A stretch of DNA of 64,000 nucleotides from Pseudomonas frederiksbergensis (GCF_003732665.1 NZ_MOBP01000006.1:62001-126000); one strand, 5' to 3'. Shown: positions 7,660 through 17,232, counted from the stretch's first letter. Notes: generated by a model from the sequence alone, not told the origin. Made by a program: numbers and translations.

Positions 7660-8480
7660 TGAACACCCCCGGTGCGCTGCCAAAGGAAACTGGCCAAGTG
7701 TTGGCCGCGCAACGCTTCCTTTTGTTTCTCCAGCGAGCCGTTGATGTTCATCAAACAGCCGCAATCGGCACTCAGGACCTGATGCGCGCCGGATTCCTTC
7801 AACGAGCGGGTCTTGTCAGCCACCATCGCGCCGGAAATGTCTGGCATACGGACGCTGAAAGTCCCACCAAAGCCACAGCATTCACTTTCGTGGCTGTGTT
7901 CGACCCGTTCCACGTTGCCCAACTGCGCCAACAACTCGCGGCCGTGCAGGTGGGTATTCATCTCCCGACGTGCCGAGCACGACGTGTGCAGCGCCACTTT
8001 TACCGGTGTGCCGCTGTCCTTGAGCTGAACCTTGCAGACAAACAGCAAGAACTCGGCCAGCTCATAGGTCCGGGCTGCGAGCGCCTGAACCTGCTTCAAC
8101 GTGTCCGGCTCGTCCTTGAACAAGTCGGCGTAGTGTTCGCGCAACATACCCGCGCACGAACCCGAGGGCACCACCACCGGAAAATCCCCGGCAAACAGTG
8201 CCAGTTGCGAGCGCGCCACGGTCCGCGCCTGTTCGGTGTAACCCGAGGTGTAGGCCGGTTGCCCGCAGCAGCTTTGCCCTTGCGGGTACTCGACACGAAT
8301 ACCTTCGCGTTCCAGCAGGTGGATCGCGTCCATTCCGGCTTCGGGATAGAACAGGTCCACCACGCAAGTCCCGAACAGATAGACCCGTGAGGGTTTCTCG
8401 CTGGGGTATTGCCGAGGCTCGGGCAGTGGCGGGGCGACGCGGGTCGCGTTCGGCACCGCGTTGTAAAAAAGCTCGCTCAT
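7656..8480 (-). CDS. lutA: L-lactate dehydrogenase subunit LutA (CCG domain)
   Basis: 274-residue member of the GlpC/LutA/heterodisulfide-reductase family with two cysteine-rich CCG repeats (SCCGQPAYTSG about 68; ECCGFGGTFS about 198) that hold an Fe-S centre. It is the first gene of the overlapping lutA-lutB-lutC-dld set. It lies 145 bp downstream of lldP, with two hairpins in the gap, so it may be partly independent of the permease transcript. The gene-set composition implies lactate as substrate. Confidence 0.94.
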   Translation of the reverse strand: MSELFYNAVPNATRVAPPLPEPRQYPSEKPSRVYLFGTCVVDLFYPEAGMDAIHLLEREGIRVEYPQGQSCCGQPAYTSGYTEQARTVARSQLALFAGDFPVVVPSGSCAGMLREHYADLFKDEPDTLKQVQALAARTYELAEFLLFVCKVQLKDSGTPVKVALHTSCSARREMNTHLHGRELLAQLGNVERVEHSHESECCGFGGTFSVRMPDISGAMVADKTRSLKESGAHQVLSADCGCLMNINGSLEKQKEALRGQHLASFLWQRTGGVQ

Positions 8481-8514
8481 CAGGCGTGTCTCTCGGCCGG
8501 TTACCCGTCCGTTG

Positions 8515-8552
8515 AGGCTGCTGAATATAAAGCGACAAGCTTTCAGCAGCCT
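8515..8552. repeat. Inverted repeat between lldP and lutA
   Basis: AGGCTGCTGA (8515-8524) faces TCAGCAGCCT (8543-8552), a perfect 10-bp stem with an 18-base loop, 35 bases upstream of the lutA start. It could form an mRNA stem-loop ahead of lutA or be a protein site; no T run follows it. Confidence 0.5.
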
Positions 8553-8575
8553 TACAGACCGGGTTGTGAATAGCT

Positions 8576-8606
8576 GACGCCGGAGTCGTGGTCCGGCGTC
8601 GGTTTT
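8576..8606 (+). terminator. Terminator-like hairpin, plus orientation, between lldP and lutA
   Basis: GACGCCGGA/TCCGGCGTC stem of 9 bp followed on the plus strand by GGTTTTTT. All flanking genes are on the minus strand, where the structure has no trailing T run, so as a terminator it would only stop antisense transcription; as an RNA hairpin it could still stabilise the lldP mRNA end. Confidence 0.55.
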
Positions 8607-8625
8607 TTCCGTGTTGCTCGTAGGC

Positions 8626-10320
8626 TTAGTGCACCAGCATGCCGGTGAACCAGTAGGCCTGGGCGTAGGTGATCAGGCCCACGATCGTGGCGAAGAACAG
8701 GCTGTGCTTGAGGGTGAAGCGGAACAGGTCCGACTCCTTGCCCACCAGCCCGGTCGCGGCGCAGGCCACGGCGATCGATTGCGGCGAGATCATCTTGCCG
8801 GTCACGCCGCCGCTGGTGTTCGCCGCCACCAGCAGAACATCGCTGACGCCGATCTGGTGCGCGGTGGTGGCTTGCAACGAACTGAACAGTGCGTTGGACG
8901 AGGTATCGGAACCGGTCAGGAACACGCCCAGCCAACCAAGGAATGGCGAGAAGAACGGGAATGCCGCGCCGGTTGCCGCCAATACCAACGCCATGGTCGA
9001 CGACATGCCCGAGTAGTTGGTGACGAAGGCAAACGCCAACACCATGCCGATGGACAGAATTGGCCAGCGCAGTTCGTAGAAGGTCTCTTTCAAAGTGGTA
9101 AGACCAATTTTGAAATTGATCTTCAGCACCAGCATCGAGATCAGCGCCGAGAAGAAAATCGCCGTGCCGGTCGCGGAAATCGGGTCAAGTTTGAACACCG
9201 CTGGAATGGCGGTTGGAGCGGTCACGATCGGCGCGACTTTGATCACCATTTGATCCAGGTGCGGGATGGCGAAGTTGAACACCCAGCTATACATCGAGCC
9301 GCCGGCGGCAAACATCGCCTTGAACGGTTTCAGGGTCCAGATCGTGACCAGCACGGTGAGGATCAGGAACGGCGACCAGGCCTTGAAAATTTCCAGCAGG
9401 CTGTAAGGCGAAGCCACGGTTGTGCGTTTCTGGCCGAAACCTCCGACGCTGGCGGTCACGACCGAGGCCGAAACAGCACCGGCAATGTGTTGGCCGGCGG
9501 CGCGTTTCGGCTGCCAGACTTTCAGGAACAGCGTCAGGGATACCAGGCTGACCAGCGCCGAGGTGATGTCCGGCAGTTCCGGGCCGATGAAGTTCGAGGT
9601 GAAGTACTGGGTGATGGCAAAGCTCAAGCCCGCTACCAGTGCGGCCGGCCAGGTTTCCCGCACGCCACGCATGCCGTCCATCATGAACACCAGCCAGAAC
9701 GGCACAAACAGCGACAACAGCGGCAATTGGCGGCCGGTCATGGCGCCGATCTTGAACGCGTCGATGCCGGTGACTTGCCCGGCGACGATGATCGGAATCC
9801 CCAAGGCGCCGAATGCGACGGGCGCAGTGTTGGCGATCAGGCACAGGCCGGCGGCGTACAGCGGGTTGAAGCCCAGCCCTACCAGCAGTGCGGCGGTAAT
9901 CGCCACCGGCGCGCCGAAACCGGCTGCACCTTCCAGGAACGCACCGAAGCAGAAGCCAATCAGCAGCACTTGCAGGCGCTGATCGTCGGTGATCGACAGC
10001 ACCGAGCTGCGGATCACTTCGAACTGGCCACTCTTGACCGTCAGTTTGTAGAGGAATACGGCCGCCACAATGATCCAGGCAATCGGCCACAGACCGTAGG
10101 CGAAGCCGTATCCGGCGGCGGCGAACGCCATGTCGACCGGCATCTGGAACGCGAAGATCGCCACGGCAATCGACAAGGCCAGGGTGATGCTGCCGGCCAC
10201 ATGGCCTTTGAGGCGAAACACGGCCAAGGCCAGGAAGAAAAATACGATGGGGATGACGGCCGCGAGTGCGGACACGCCGAGACTGCCGAGCGGGCTGTAG
10301 AGCTGTTGCCAGGTTTGCAT
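8626..10320 (-). CDS. lldP: L-lactate permease
   Basis: 564-residue multi-pass inner-membrane lactate:proton symporter of the LctP family. The family signature [11 protein letters not shown] and the many hydrophobic segments are visible across the length; the C-terminus ends [10 protein letters not shown]. The ATG at 10320 ([15 protein letters not shown]) gives the standard family length. It is the first gene of the lactate-use cluster, divergent from lldR, with a palindromic LldR-type operator 51 bp upstream of its start. Confidence 0.96.
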   Translation of the reverse strand: MQTWQQLYSPLGSLGVSALAAVIPIVFFFLALAVFRLKGHVAGSITLALSIAVAIFAFQMPVDMAFAAAGYGFAYGLWPIAWIIVAAVFLYKLTVKSGQFEVIRSSVLSITDDQRLQVLLIGFCFGAFLEGAAGFGAPVAITAALLVGLGFNPLYAAGLCLIANTAPVAFGALGIPIIVAGQVTGIDAFKIGAMTGRQLPLLSLFVPFWLVFMMDGMRGVRETWPAALVAGLSFAITQYFTSNFIGPELPDITSALVSLVSLTLFLKVWQPKRAAGQHIAGAVSASVVTASVGGFGQKRTTVASPYSLLEIFKAWSPFLILTVLVTIWTLKPFKAMFAAGGSMYSWVFNFAIPHLDQMVIKVAPIVTAPTAIPAVFKLDPISATGTAIFFSALISMLVLKINFKIGLTTLKETFYELRWPILSIGMVLAFAFVTNYSGMSSTMALVLAATGAAFPFFSPFLGWLGVFLTGSDTSSNALFSSLQATTAHQIGVSDVLLVAANTSGGVTGKMISPQSIAVACAATGLVGKESDLFRFTLKHSLFFATIVGLITYAQAYWFTGMLVH

Positions 10321-10371
10321 ATGGGGTGGCCCCTAATTGTTGTTGGTCAGGCACTGTCAGCGTTCTTGGTT

Positions 10372-10388
10372 AATTGGTAATACCAATT
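10372..10388. promoter_or_regulatory. LldR operator (palindrome) in the lldP-lldR intergenic region
   Basis: AATTGGTAATACCAATT is a perfect 17-bp palindrome centred on 10380. It matches the AATTGGT-N3-ACCAATT sites recognised by FadR-type lactate/pyruvate regulators (LldR, PdhR). Its place between lldP and lldR makes lactate-relieved repression by LldR the likely function. Confidence 0.85.
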
Positions 10389-10581
10389 TACAATCGCTGT
10401 TGGCTAGGGTAAAAGCCTTGTAGGCGGTGTGTCAATTTGTCGCCCTAAAACTTTTGTCGAATAAGCGGTGCGGAATGCATCTGAGCTGCTCGCTCAAACG
10501 TCGTCTGGTAGGTGCCGCCGCGGCGCCGATAGGCCAGAATAGAGAGCCCGGCGAGCTGCCGGGATCGTGGAGAAATGAGTT

Positions 10582-11349
10582 ATGGGGTTTGATCAGATTC
10601 GTCAGCGCCGTTTGTCTGACGATATTGTCGAGCGGCTCGAAGGGATGATTCTCGAGGGCACGCTGAAGTCCGGCGAGCGCTTGCCGGCCGAACGCGCGTT
10701 GGCCGAGCAGTTCGGCGTATCACGCCCCTCGTTGCGCGAAGCGATTCAGAAACTGGCGGCCAAAGGCCTGCTGGTCAGTCGACAGGGCGGCGGCAACTAT
10801 GTGGTGGATTCCCTGGGCTCGACCTTCAGCGATCCGCTGTTGCATCTGCTGGAAAGCAACCCCGAGGCCCAGCGCGACCTGCTGGAGTTTCGGCATACGC
10901 TGGAAGCGTCCTGTGCTTATTACGCGGCGTTGCGCGCCACTGATGTGGATCGCGAGCGACTGACCGCGGCGTTCGAAGAACTCCAGGATTGCTACACCCG
11001 TCACGATGAAGTGAGTCGGGTGGAAGAGGGCGCGGCGGACGCGAAATTCCACCTGGCGATTGCCGAAGCCAGTCACAACGCCGTCTTGCTGCACACCATT
11101 CGCGGGCTGTTCGATCTGCTCAAGCGCAACGTGGTGACCAACATTGGTGGGATGTACAAGCAGCGCACTGAGACACGGGACATGCTGATCAGTCAGCACC
11201 GTGAGTTGTACCTGGCGATTATCGAAGGGCGGGCGGAGCAGGCGCGGGAAGTCTCCAGCCGACACATTTTGTATGTGCAGGAAGTGTTGGAGGAGGTGCG
11301 TCAGGAAGTGCAGCGCGTGGCTCGGGCGGAGCGGCGCAAGGGGATGTAG
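10582..11349 (+). CDS. lldR: FadR-type GntR regulator of lactate genes
   Basis: 255 residues. N-terminal winged helix of the GntR family (about 10-75; GERLPAERALAEQFGVSRPSLREAI) and C-terminal FCD ligand-binding domain (about 90-230) with its metal-binding histidines (for example in FHLAIAEASHN). The ATG at 10582 has GGAG nine bases upstream. Divergent from lldP across a perfect palindromic operator, so it probably represses the lactate operon until lactate binds, and may control itself. Some databases would name it PdhR-like; context favours LldR. Confidence 0.92.
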   Translation: MGFDQIRQRRLSDDIVERLEGMILEGTLKSGERLPAERALAEQFGVSRPSLREAIQKLAAKGLLVSRQGGGNYVVDSLGSTFSDPLLHLLESNPEAQRDLLEFRHTLEASCAYYAALRATDVDRERLTAAFEELQDCYTRHDEVSRVEEGAADAKFHLAIAEASHNAVLLHTIRGLFDLLKRNVVTNIGGMYKQRTETRDMLISQHRELYLAIIEGRAEQAREVSSRHILYVQEVLEEVRQEVQRVARAERRKGM

Positions 11350-11377
11350 TCATTCAGTTTTGTGGTGAATGTACGAT

Positions 11378-11460
11378 CGCCTTCGCGAGCAAGCCCGCTC
11401 CCACATTGGATTTGTGAACGACACAAAACATATGTGGGAGCGGGCTTGCTCGCGAAGGCG
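11378..11460. repeat. REPIN-type inverted repeat (GTGGGAGCGGGCTTGCTCGCGAA family)
   Basis: Two perfect 28-base arms (11378-11405 and 11433-11460) around a 27-base spacer, between the convergent lldR and smpB 3' ends. Same family as 44927-45016 and 52228-52317. Such REP doublets are non-autonomous elements mobilised by RAYT transposases; no RAYT gene is in the window. Confidence 0.92.
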
Positions 11461-11479
11461 GCCTCAGGCAAAAAGAGAA

Positions 11480-11962
11480 TTAATCTTCCTTGCCCTTGTT
11501 GCGCACCGCACGCTGCAACTCGCGACCGGCGTCGCGTTCGCGTTCGGTATCGCGCTTGTCGTATTCCTTCTTGCCCTTGCCCAGAGCGATCTCGCACTTG
11601 ACCATGTGCTTGCTCCAGTACCAGGACAGGCATACGCAGGCGTAACCTTTTTGCTGCACGGCGGAGGCGAGCTTTTCCAGCTCGCGACGGTTGAGCAGCA
11701 ATTTACGGGTGCGGGTCGGATCGGCGATGACGTGGGTACTCGCCGTCATCAGCGGCGTAATGTGGCTGCCGAGCAGCCAGGCTTCGCCATCCTTGAGCAG
11801 GACATAACTGTCAACCAGTTGCAGCTTGCTTGCCCGCAGACTTTTTACTTCCCAGCCGGCCAGGACCAGACCAGCCTCGAACTTATGCTCGATGAAGTAA
11901 TCGTGTCGCGCCTTTTTATTTTGCGCGATGGTCCCTGTTGGGTGTTTCTTCTGTTTAGCCAT
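11480..11962 (-). CDS. smpB: SsrA-binding protein SmpB
   Basis: 160-residue cytoplasmic RNA-binding protein that binds tmRNA and delivers it to stalled ribosomes. N-terminal [22 protein letters not shown], the beta-barrel core ([24 protein letters not shown]) and the basic C-terminal tail ([18 protein letters not shown]) that enters the ribosomal mRNA channel are all present. The start at 11962 gives the normal length; the frame extends much further upstream but without family similarity. Convergent with lldR, divergent from the sodium symporter. Its RNA partner ssrA lies about 10 kb away in this window. Confidence 0.97.
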   Translation of the reverse strand: MAKQKKHPTGTIAQNKKARHDYFIEHKFEAGLVLAGWEVKSLRASKLQLVDSYVLLKDGEAWLLGSHITPLMTASTHVIADPTRTRKLLLNRRELEKLASAVQQKGYACVCLSWYWSKHMVKCEIALGKGKKEYDKRDTERERDAGRELQRAVRNKGKED

Positions 11963-12080
11963 AGGGGCGGCATTATAGGGAGTTGCACGCAAGTCGGCTA
12001 CGGTATCGCTACGTGCTTGAGCAGGTTGATTGAATCCCGGACAATGCGGCCTCTTTTTTGAACGCTTGGGCGTGATAACG

Positions 12081-13484
12081 ATGTCGACAGACAAGGTTTC
12101 TGTCCACGGCAGTTGGGCTAGCCGCTGGGTCTTCATACTCGCCGCGACCGGTTCGGCCGTGGGGCTGGGTAGCATCTGGAAATTCCCGTACATGGTCGGC
12201 GTCTACGGCGGCGGCGCCTTCGTACTGATGTTTTTGGCTTGTATCGCCCTGATCGGGGTGCCGGTCATGCTGGCTGAAACCCTGATTGGCCGCCGCGCCC
12301 GGCAAAGCCCGGCCAACGCCTTGAAGGTGTTGGCGGTGGAGGCAGGGCATTCCGGGAAATGGTCCTGGGGCGCATTTGCCGGGATGATCACGGCGTTGCT
12401 GATCCTGTCTTTCTATAGTGTGGTTGGCGGCTGGTCGCTGGATTACATCATCGACATGGGTCGTGGCGACTTCCAGGGAGTGACGGCGGAGCAGGTCGGT
12501 GCCTATTTCGGCAATGTGATCGCCGATCCATGGCGCCTGACACTTTGGCACACGATTTTCATGCTGCTGTCCGCCGTGGTGATCGCCAAAGGCGTGGTCG
12601 CCGGGCTTGAGCGCAGCCTGCGGATCATGATGCCGCTGCTGTTCGTGATGGTGATTGTGCTGCTGGGTTACAGCATGACCACCGGCCACTTCATGGAAGG
12701 CGTGCATTTCATGTTCGACTTCCACCCGGAAAAAGTGCTCGACGGCTTGCTGCCCGCCATGGGCCACGCGTTCTTCTCCCTGAGCGTGGGCGTCGGTTCG
12801 ATCATGATCTATGGCGCCTATATGCCGAAGAACTCGTCGATTTCCGGCACTGTGGTCGGCGTGGCGCTGCTTGATACCTTTGTTTCCCTGGTGGCCGGCC
12901 TGGCATTGTTTCCGATTGTTTTTGCGGCGGGCCTGAACCCGAGCGAAGGGCCTGGCCTGATGTTCGTCAGCCTGCCATTTGCCTTTGGTAACGTAGCGTT
13001 CGGCCAGTTGATGGGCGTAGTGTTCTTCGTGCTGGTGGCGGTTGCGGCCTGGAGTTCGGCGATTTCCTTGCTCGAACCCATGGTGGCCTACCTGGTTGAA
13101 CGTACCAAGATCAGCCGCGCCTGGGTCACATTCTGGCTGGCATTTATCTGCTGGTTTGTGGGTCTGGGCACCGTTTTTTCTTTCAATATCTGGAAGGAAG
13201 CCAAATTTTTCGTGAACGAAGGCGGGATGTTCCATCTCTACCAATGGGGTGCGGCCGGCGGCCTGGACTTCTTTGGCGTGATCGACTTTTTCACCTCGCG
13301 GATCATGCTGCCGCTCGGTGGTTTGTGTTTCGTGGTGTTTGCAGGCTGGATCATGGGGCGTGAAGCGGTACGCGATGAATTGTCGATCCGCAGCCCCAGG
13401 TTGTTCAGCCTGTCCCTGTTCTTGATGCGCTATGTGGCGCCCATCGGCATTCTCGTAGTGTTTGCCGCCCAGCTGTGGAAGTGA
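12081..13484 (+). CDS. Sodium-dependent transporter, neurotransmitter:sodium symporter (SNF) family
   Basis: 467-residue inner-membrane protein with about 11-12 hydrophobic segments. TM1 carries the family signature [14 protein letters not shown] with the unwound Na+/substrate site, followed by GGGAFVL. Bacterial members (LeuT, TnaT, MhsT) move amino acids with Na+; the substrate here cannot be told from sequence. The chosen ATG at 12081 ([10 protein letters not shown]) fits family N-termini; the ribosome site is weak. It is divergent from smpB and eight bases upstream of a RatA-like gene. Confidence 0.9.
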   Translation: MSTDKVSVHGSWASRWVFILAATGSAVGLGSIWKFPYMVGVYGGGAFVLMFLACIALIGVPVMLAETLIGRRARQSPANALKVLAVEAGHSGKWSWGAFAGMITALLILSFYSVVGGWSLDYIIDMGRGDFQGVTAEQVGAYFGNVIADPWRLTLWHTIFMLLSAVVIAKGVVAGLERSLRIMMPLLFVMVIVLLGYSMTTGHFMEGVHFMFDFHPEKVLDGLLPAMGHAFFSLSVGVGSIMIYGAYMPKNSSISGTVVGVALLDTFVSLVAGLALFPIVFAAGLNPSEGPGLMFVSLPFAFGNVAFGQLMGVVFFVLVAVAAWSSAISLLEPMVAYLVERTKISRAWVTFWLAFICWFVGLGTVFSFNIWKEAKFFVNEGGMFHLYQWGAAGGLDFFGVIDFFTSRIMLPLGGLCFVVFAGWIMGREAVRDELSIRSPRLFSLSLFLMRYVAPIGILVVFAAQLWK

Positions 13485-13491
13485 CGCTGAC

Positions 13492-13926
13492 ATGACGACA
13501 CATATTCAACGCTCGGCCCTGCTGCCGTACCCGGCGCAAGCCCTCTATGACCTGGTCAACGACGTGGCGCGTTATCCGGAGTTCCTGCCGTGGTGCTCGG
13601 CCGCGGAAGTCCTGGAAAGCTCCCCTGAGCACATGCGTGCCAGTGTCGGCGTGGCCAAGGGTGGCTTGAGTCAGCATTTCGTGACCCGCAATACCCTGGT
13701 GCCCGGGCATTCAATCGAGATGAATCTCGAAGAAGGCCCGTTCAACCAGTTGCATGGCGTCTGGGTGTTCAAGCCGTTGGGCGAGAAGGCCTGCAAAATC
13801 AGCCTGGACCTGTCGTTCGACTACGCCGGGCCGATCGTGCGCGCAACGCTGGGGCCGCTGTTCAATCAGGCCGCCAATACCCTGGTGGACGCGTTCTGTC
13901 AGCGCGCCAAGCAGATGCATGGTTGA
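13492..13926 (+). CDS. RatA-like START/Coq10 family protein
   Basis: 144 residues with the polyketide-cyclase/Coq10 (START-like) fold: YPAQALYDLVNDVARYPEFLPWCS near the N-terminus and the conserved EEGPFNQLHGVWVF and DLSFDYAG segments. E. coli RatA has been reported to inhibit 70S assembly, while the Coq10 family binds ubiquinone; the latter seems the safer general role. The ATG at 13492 follows the symporter stop by 7 bases. It overlaps the RnfH-like gene by 8 bases, the usual ratA-ratB pair placed near smpB in gamma-proteobacteria. Confidence 0.9.
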   Translation: MTTHIQRSALLPYPAQALYDLVNDVARYPEFLPWCSAAEVLESSPEHMRASVGVAKGGLSQHFVTRNTLVPGHSIEMNLEEGPFNQLHGVWVFKPLGEKACKISLDLSFDYAGPIVRATLGPLFNQAANTLVDAFCQRAKQMHG

Positions 13927-14233
13927 GTCGGTGATCGAGGTTGAGGTGGTGTATGCCGCCGTTGATCGTCAGGTACTGCTGAGTGTGGCAGTGCCGGTGG
14001 GGGCGACGGTTCGGGATGCTTTGCTCAAATCTGGCGTAGGTGTTGAGTTTCCTGAGTTGGATCTGGCTGCGTGCCCCGTCGGGATATTCGGCAAGGTGGT
14101 TGCTGAGCCGTCCACTCATGCGGTGCAGGCGGGTGATCGCATCGAGATTTACCGGCCGCTGCTTGCCGATCCTAAAGAGGTTCGTCGCTTGCGAGCGGCC
14201 AAAGCGGCCGAGGCCAAGGCGCGCAATCAGTGA
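13919..14233 (+). CDS. RnfH family (RatB-like) ubiquitin-fold protein
   Basis: 104 residues, beta-grasp UPF0125/RnfH family: IEVEVVYA start, GATVRDALLKSG, the conserved VGIFGKVV and the DRIEIYRPLLADPKEVRR box. Function is not established; called RatB when beside RatA, but no antitoxin activity should be assumed. The ATG at 13919 overlaps the RatA-like stop. Ends with an Ala/Lys-rich tail just before a bidirectional terminator at 14255-14281. Confidence 0.9.
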   Translation: MVESVIEVEVVYAAVDRQVLLSVAVPVGATVRDALLKSGVGVEFPELDLAACPVGIFGKVVAEPSTHAVQAGDRIEIYRPLLADPKEVRRLRAAKAAEAKARNQ

Positions 14234-14254
14234 TCTGATCAATCACCAGACAAT

Positions 14255-14281
14255 AAAAAACCCGGACATGCCGGGTTTTTT
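14255..14281. terminator. Bidirectional terminator between the RnfH-like gene and bamE
   Basis: AAAAAACCCGG-ACATG-CCGGGTTTTTT hairpin with A and T runs on both sides, placed between convergent gene ends, so it can serve both strands. Confidence 0.93.
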
Positions 14282-14294
14282 ATTGCGTCGCAAA

Positions 14295-14822
14295 TTATTG
14301 CGGCGTGGTGTCCAGCGGTTCCGGACTCGGGACTGGAACGGTTTCTACACCGTCTACATCCTTCTGGATCTGGTCCAGCAACGAACCTGGTTTCACCGGT
14401 TTTTCCGGTTTTGGCTTCTCGGTGTTTTCTGCAGGCGCCGTCACAGGAGTGCCGGGTTCCTTGCCGAGAATGGCTTCGTCGCGGCTCACGCCAGGCATAA
14501 AATCGCCCGACAGGCTGACAAGCTGGTCATTAGGGTTGAAGATAACGCTTATGCGTTCCTGTTGGCGTTCACCACCACCCGGTTGCAGGCTATACAGGTA
14601 ATCCCAGCGATCGGCATGGAACGTGTCGGTCAGCAGAGGGTTACCCATGATAAACCGTACTTGCCGACGGGTCATTCCCGGGCGTAACTGGTCTATCATG
14701 TCCTGCGTGACGACATTGCCCTGCTGGATGTCGATTTTGTAAACCCCGGGGAATGAACAACCGGCGAGTGCGAGCAGTCCCACAAAGGTGAAACTGGTTA
14801 GCAAGAGCTTGGTGTTTTGCAT
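14295..14822 (-). CDS. bamE: Outer-membrane assembly lipoprotein BamE (OmlA/SmpA)
   Basis: 175 residues. Lipoprotein signal peptide with lipobox LAGC (Cys22), then the SmpA/OmlA domain ([38 protein letters not shown]). A proline/lysine-rich C-terminal extension follows (about 125-175; [15 protein letters not shown]). It is part of the BAM complex that inserts outer-membrane proteins. Divergent from fur, an arrangement well conserved in Pseudomonas (omlA-fur), where the promoters are back to back in the 97-bp gap. Confidence 0.95.
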   Translation of the reverse strand: MQNTKLLLTSFTFVGLLALAGCSFPGVYKIDIQQGNVVTQDMIDQLRPGMTRRQVRFIMGNPLLTDTFHADRWDYLYSLQPGGGERQQERISVIFNPNDQLVSLSGDFMPGVSRDEAILGKEPGTPVTAPAENTEKPKPEKPVKPGSLLDQIQKDVDGVETVPVPSPEPLDTTPQ

Positions 14823-14919
14823 CGGTGGGCGACTTCCACTATCTTGGCTGGGACAACGTAAACGCCGATCATACCCGCATTAAGAGAAGCTGCGAAGCAG
14901 CATCGCGAGAAAGCTGACC

Positions 14920-15324
14920 ATGGTTGAAAATAGCGAACTACGCAAAGCCGGCCTCAAAGTGACCCTGCCACGGGTCAAAATTCTGCAAATGCTCGATTCC
15001 GCCGAGCAACGCCACATGAGTGCCGAGGACGTCTACAAGGCACTGATGGAGGCTGGTGAGGACGTCGGTCTGGCCACGGTTTACCGTGTACTGACCCAGT
15101 TCGAGGCGGCTGGCCTTGTGGTGCGACACAACTTCGACGGCGGTCACGCGGTCTTCGAGCTGGACGACGGCAAGCATCACGACCATATGGTCAACGTCGA
15201 AACCAGTGAAGTGATCGAGTTCTTCGACGAAGAAATCGAGCGTCTTCAGAAGGCGATCGTCGATAAGTATGGTTTCGAGATGGTGGATCACAATCTCGTG
15301 CTGTACGTACGCAAGAAAAAGTAA
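14920..15324 (+). CDS. fur: Ferric uptake regulator Fur
   Basis: 134-residue iron-sensing repressor. N-terminal winged helix (RKAGLKVTLPRVKILQML, ATVYRVLTQFEAAGLV), then the dimerisation and metal-binding region with HHDHMVN. As in other Pseudomonas Fur proteins, the CxxC zinc motifs of the E. coli protein are absent: no cysteines are seen. The ATG at 14920 (MVENSELRKAG) gives the standard length. It is divergent from bamE and followed by a terminator at 15359-15384. Confidence 0.97.
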   Translation: MVENSELRKAGLKVTLPRVKILQMLDSAEQRHMSAEDVYKALMEAGEDVGLATVYRVLTQFEAAGLVVRHNFDGGHAVFELDDGKHHDHMVNVETSEVIEFFDEEIERLQKAIVDKYGFEMVDHNLVLYVRKKK

Positions 15325-15358
15325 GCATGTCGCGCGGACAGGATGTTCGCGAAACGAG

Positions 15359-15384
15359 CGAAGGCGACCCAAGGGTCGCCTTCG
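15359..15384. terminator. Terminator hairpin between fur and recN
   Basis: Perfect 12-bp stem CGAAGGCGACCC/GGGTCGCCTTCG, between convergent gene ends. The following T content is modest (TGCTTTCTG). Confidence 0.75.
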
Positions 15385-15399
15385 TGCTTTCTGCTGATC

Positions 15400-17073
15400 T
15401 TAAATTTTCGCAGTGATGACCATTTTCTTCGCGTGAGCCAGGGATTCCTTCGTCAGATCGATGCCCCCGAGCATGCGTGCGACTTCTTCGACGCGATGGG
15501 TCTTGCTCAGCTTGGACACGGCCGTGTGGGTCGCGTCCTCACCGCGGACCTTGTGCACGAATAAATGCTGGTGACCCTGCGCCGCCACTTGCGGCAAGTG
15601 AGTGACCGTCAGCACCTGCCCGCGCTCCCCAAGTCGGCGCAGCAACTGGCCGACGATTTCAGCGGTTGGGCCTCCGATGCCCACGTCCACTTCGTCGAAC
15701 ACCAGGGTCGGAACCCGGGAAGTCTGTGCAGTGATGACCTGGATCGCCAGGCTGATCCGCGACAGCTCGCCGCCCGAGGCCACTTTTGCCAGGGCTTTCA
15801 TCGGTTGTCCCGGGTTGGCGCTGACCAGCAGTTCGACCTGTTCAAGTCCGTTAGGTAGCAGTTCGTTGCTGCTGTTGGGGCGCAACTCGATGGTAAAGCG
15901 CCCGCCGGGCATGCCCAAACGCTGGATCTCTTGTTCCACGGCGCTGGCCAGACTACCTGAAGCCTGATGGCGCAGATCACTCAGGTCGCGCGCCTTCTCT
16001 TGATAATGACGGGCATAAGAGGCCAGCTCATCGCTCAGACGCTCAATGGATTCGTCGTTGGCATTCAGGGTTTCAATTTCATCCAGGAGCTTCTGTTGCA
16101 TCTCAGCCACTTCACTCGGCTGAATGCGGTGCTTGCGCGCCAGGGTGTAGATCGCATCAAGGCGTTCTTCCAGGTATTGCAGGCGTGCCGGGTCGGCGTC
16201 GAAGTTATCGAGGAAACGGTTCAGTTCGCCGACGGCTTCTTCTACCTGAATCTGCGCGCTGGTCAGCAGGCTGCTGGCCTCGCCCAGGGCGCCGATCGAG
16301 TTGTTCACGCTCGACAAGCGGTTGAGGCTGGCGGTAAGGGCGTTCAGCACATTGCCGGAATCGCTCTCGCTGCATTGCTCAACCACTTGTCGGCAGATGC
16401 CCAGCAGGGTTTCGGCGTTGGTCAGGTTCTTGTGTTCCTGCTCCAACTGCTCAAGCTCGTTTTCGCCGAGGCCGAGGTTTTCCAGCTCTTCGAGCTGGTA
16501 GCTCAGTAACTGATGGCGGGCGCGCTGCTCGTCACCCGAGTTGGACAGGCGATCCAGCTCCTGGCGGGTCTGGCGCCAGCGTTGGGCCGCCAGTTGCACC
16601 TGGCGGGCAAGATCGGTGGCGCCAGCGTACTCGTCGAGCAAGCGGCGGTGGGTGTCGGTCTTGAGCAGGGATTGGTGTTCGTGCTGGCTGTGGATGTCGA
16701 TCAGCAACTCGCCCAAGGCCTTGAGATCGCCAAGGGGGCAGGGCGTGCCGTTGATATAGCCGCGGGAGCGGCCTTCCGCGGTAATCACCCGGCGCAGGAT
16801 GCACGGGCCGTCGCTTTCCAGGTCGCGCTCGGCCAACCAGGCACTGGCTTCGGGGATATCGATCAGGTCGAAGGTCGCCAGAATGTCGGCCTTGTCGGCG
16901 CCGGGGCGGACTACGCCGCTGTCGGCGCGATCACCCAGGGTCAGGCCCAGGGCGTCGAGCATGATCGACTTGCCGGCGCCGGTTTCCCCTGTGATCACGC
17001 TCATCCCGCGATCGAGTTCGAGATCGAGATGTTCGACGATGGCGTAGTTGTGTACGGACAGGTGCACCAGCAT
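15400..17073 (-). CDS. recN: DNA repair protein RecN
   Basis: 557-residue SMC-like ATPase used in double-strand break repair. Walker A GETGAGKS at residues 29-36, long central coiled-coil segments (about 160-370), the ABC signature SGGELSRISLA and Walker B TLVFDEVDVGIGG. Full-length for the family. A LexA box lies 25 bp upstream of the ATG at 17073, so it is SOS-induced. Convergent with fur, divergent from grpE. Confidence 0.97.
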   Translation of the reverse strand: MLVHLSVHNYAIVEHLDLELDRGMSVITGETGAGKSIMLDALGLTLGDRADSGVVRPGADKADILATFDLIDIPEASAWLAERDLESDGPCILRRVITAEGRSRGYINGTPCPLGDLKALGELLIDIHSQHEHQSLLKTDTHRRLLDEYAGATDLARQVQLAAQRWRQTRQELDRLSNSGDEQRARHQLLSYQLEELENLGLGENELEQLEQEHKNLTNAETLLGICRQVVEQCSESDSGNVLNALTASLNRLSSVNNSIGALGEASSLLTSAQIQVEEAVGELNRFLDNFDADPARLQYLEERLDAIYTLARKHRIQPSEVAEMQQKLLDEIETLNANDESIERLSDELASYARHYQEKARDLSDLRHQASGSLASAVEQEIQRLGMPGGRFTIELRPNSSNELLPNGLEQVELLVSANPGQPMKALAKVASGGELSRISLAIQVITAQTSRVPTLVFDEVDVGIGGPTAEIVGQLLRRLGERGQVLTVTHLPQVAAQGHQHLFVHKVRGEDATHTAVSKLSKTHRVEEVARMLGGIDLTKESLAHAKKMVITAKI

Positions 17074-17097
17074 AAAGGCCGCTCCCAGGCTTTAGGT

Positions 17098-17113
17098 CTG
17101 GTTATTTATACAG
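17098..17113 (-). promoter_or_regulatory. LexA (SOS) box of recN
   Basis: CTGGTTATTTATACAG matches CTG-N10-CAG with an AT-rich core, 25 bp upstream of the recN start codon. recN is a standard SOS gene in gamma-proteobacteria. Confidence 0.85.
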
Positions 17114-17232
17114 TGTTTTGTTTCCGGCTGACAATGCCCTCCCTTAGCTCGATTTGCTTGATCCGACGAAATCGTTAGCGCATCAAGGAATGACAATGCA
17201 GCTCTTTTTGTAGGGTTAATCACCGCAAACCC

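Noticed and set aside
8611..10380. 589-aa plus-strand frame opposite lldP
   Set aside because: Low-complexity Arg/Gln/His/Gly translation without domains; the minus-strand permease is certain.
13492..14233. RatA-RatB toxin-antitoxin module
   Set aside because: The families fit, but this pair is conserved core genome near smpB, and Coq10-like lipid binding is a better general description; toxin-antitoxin behaviour cannot be claimed from sequence.
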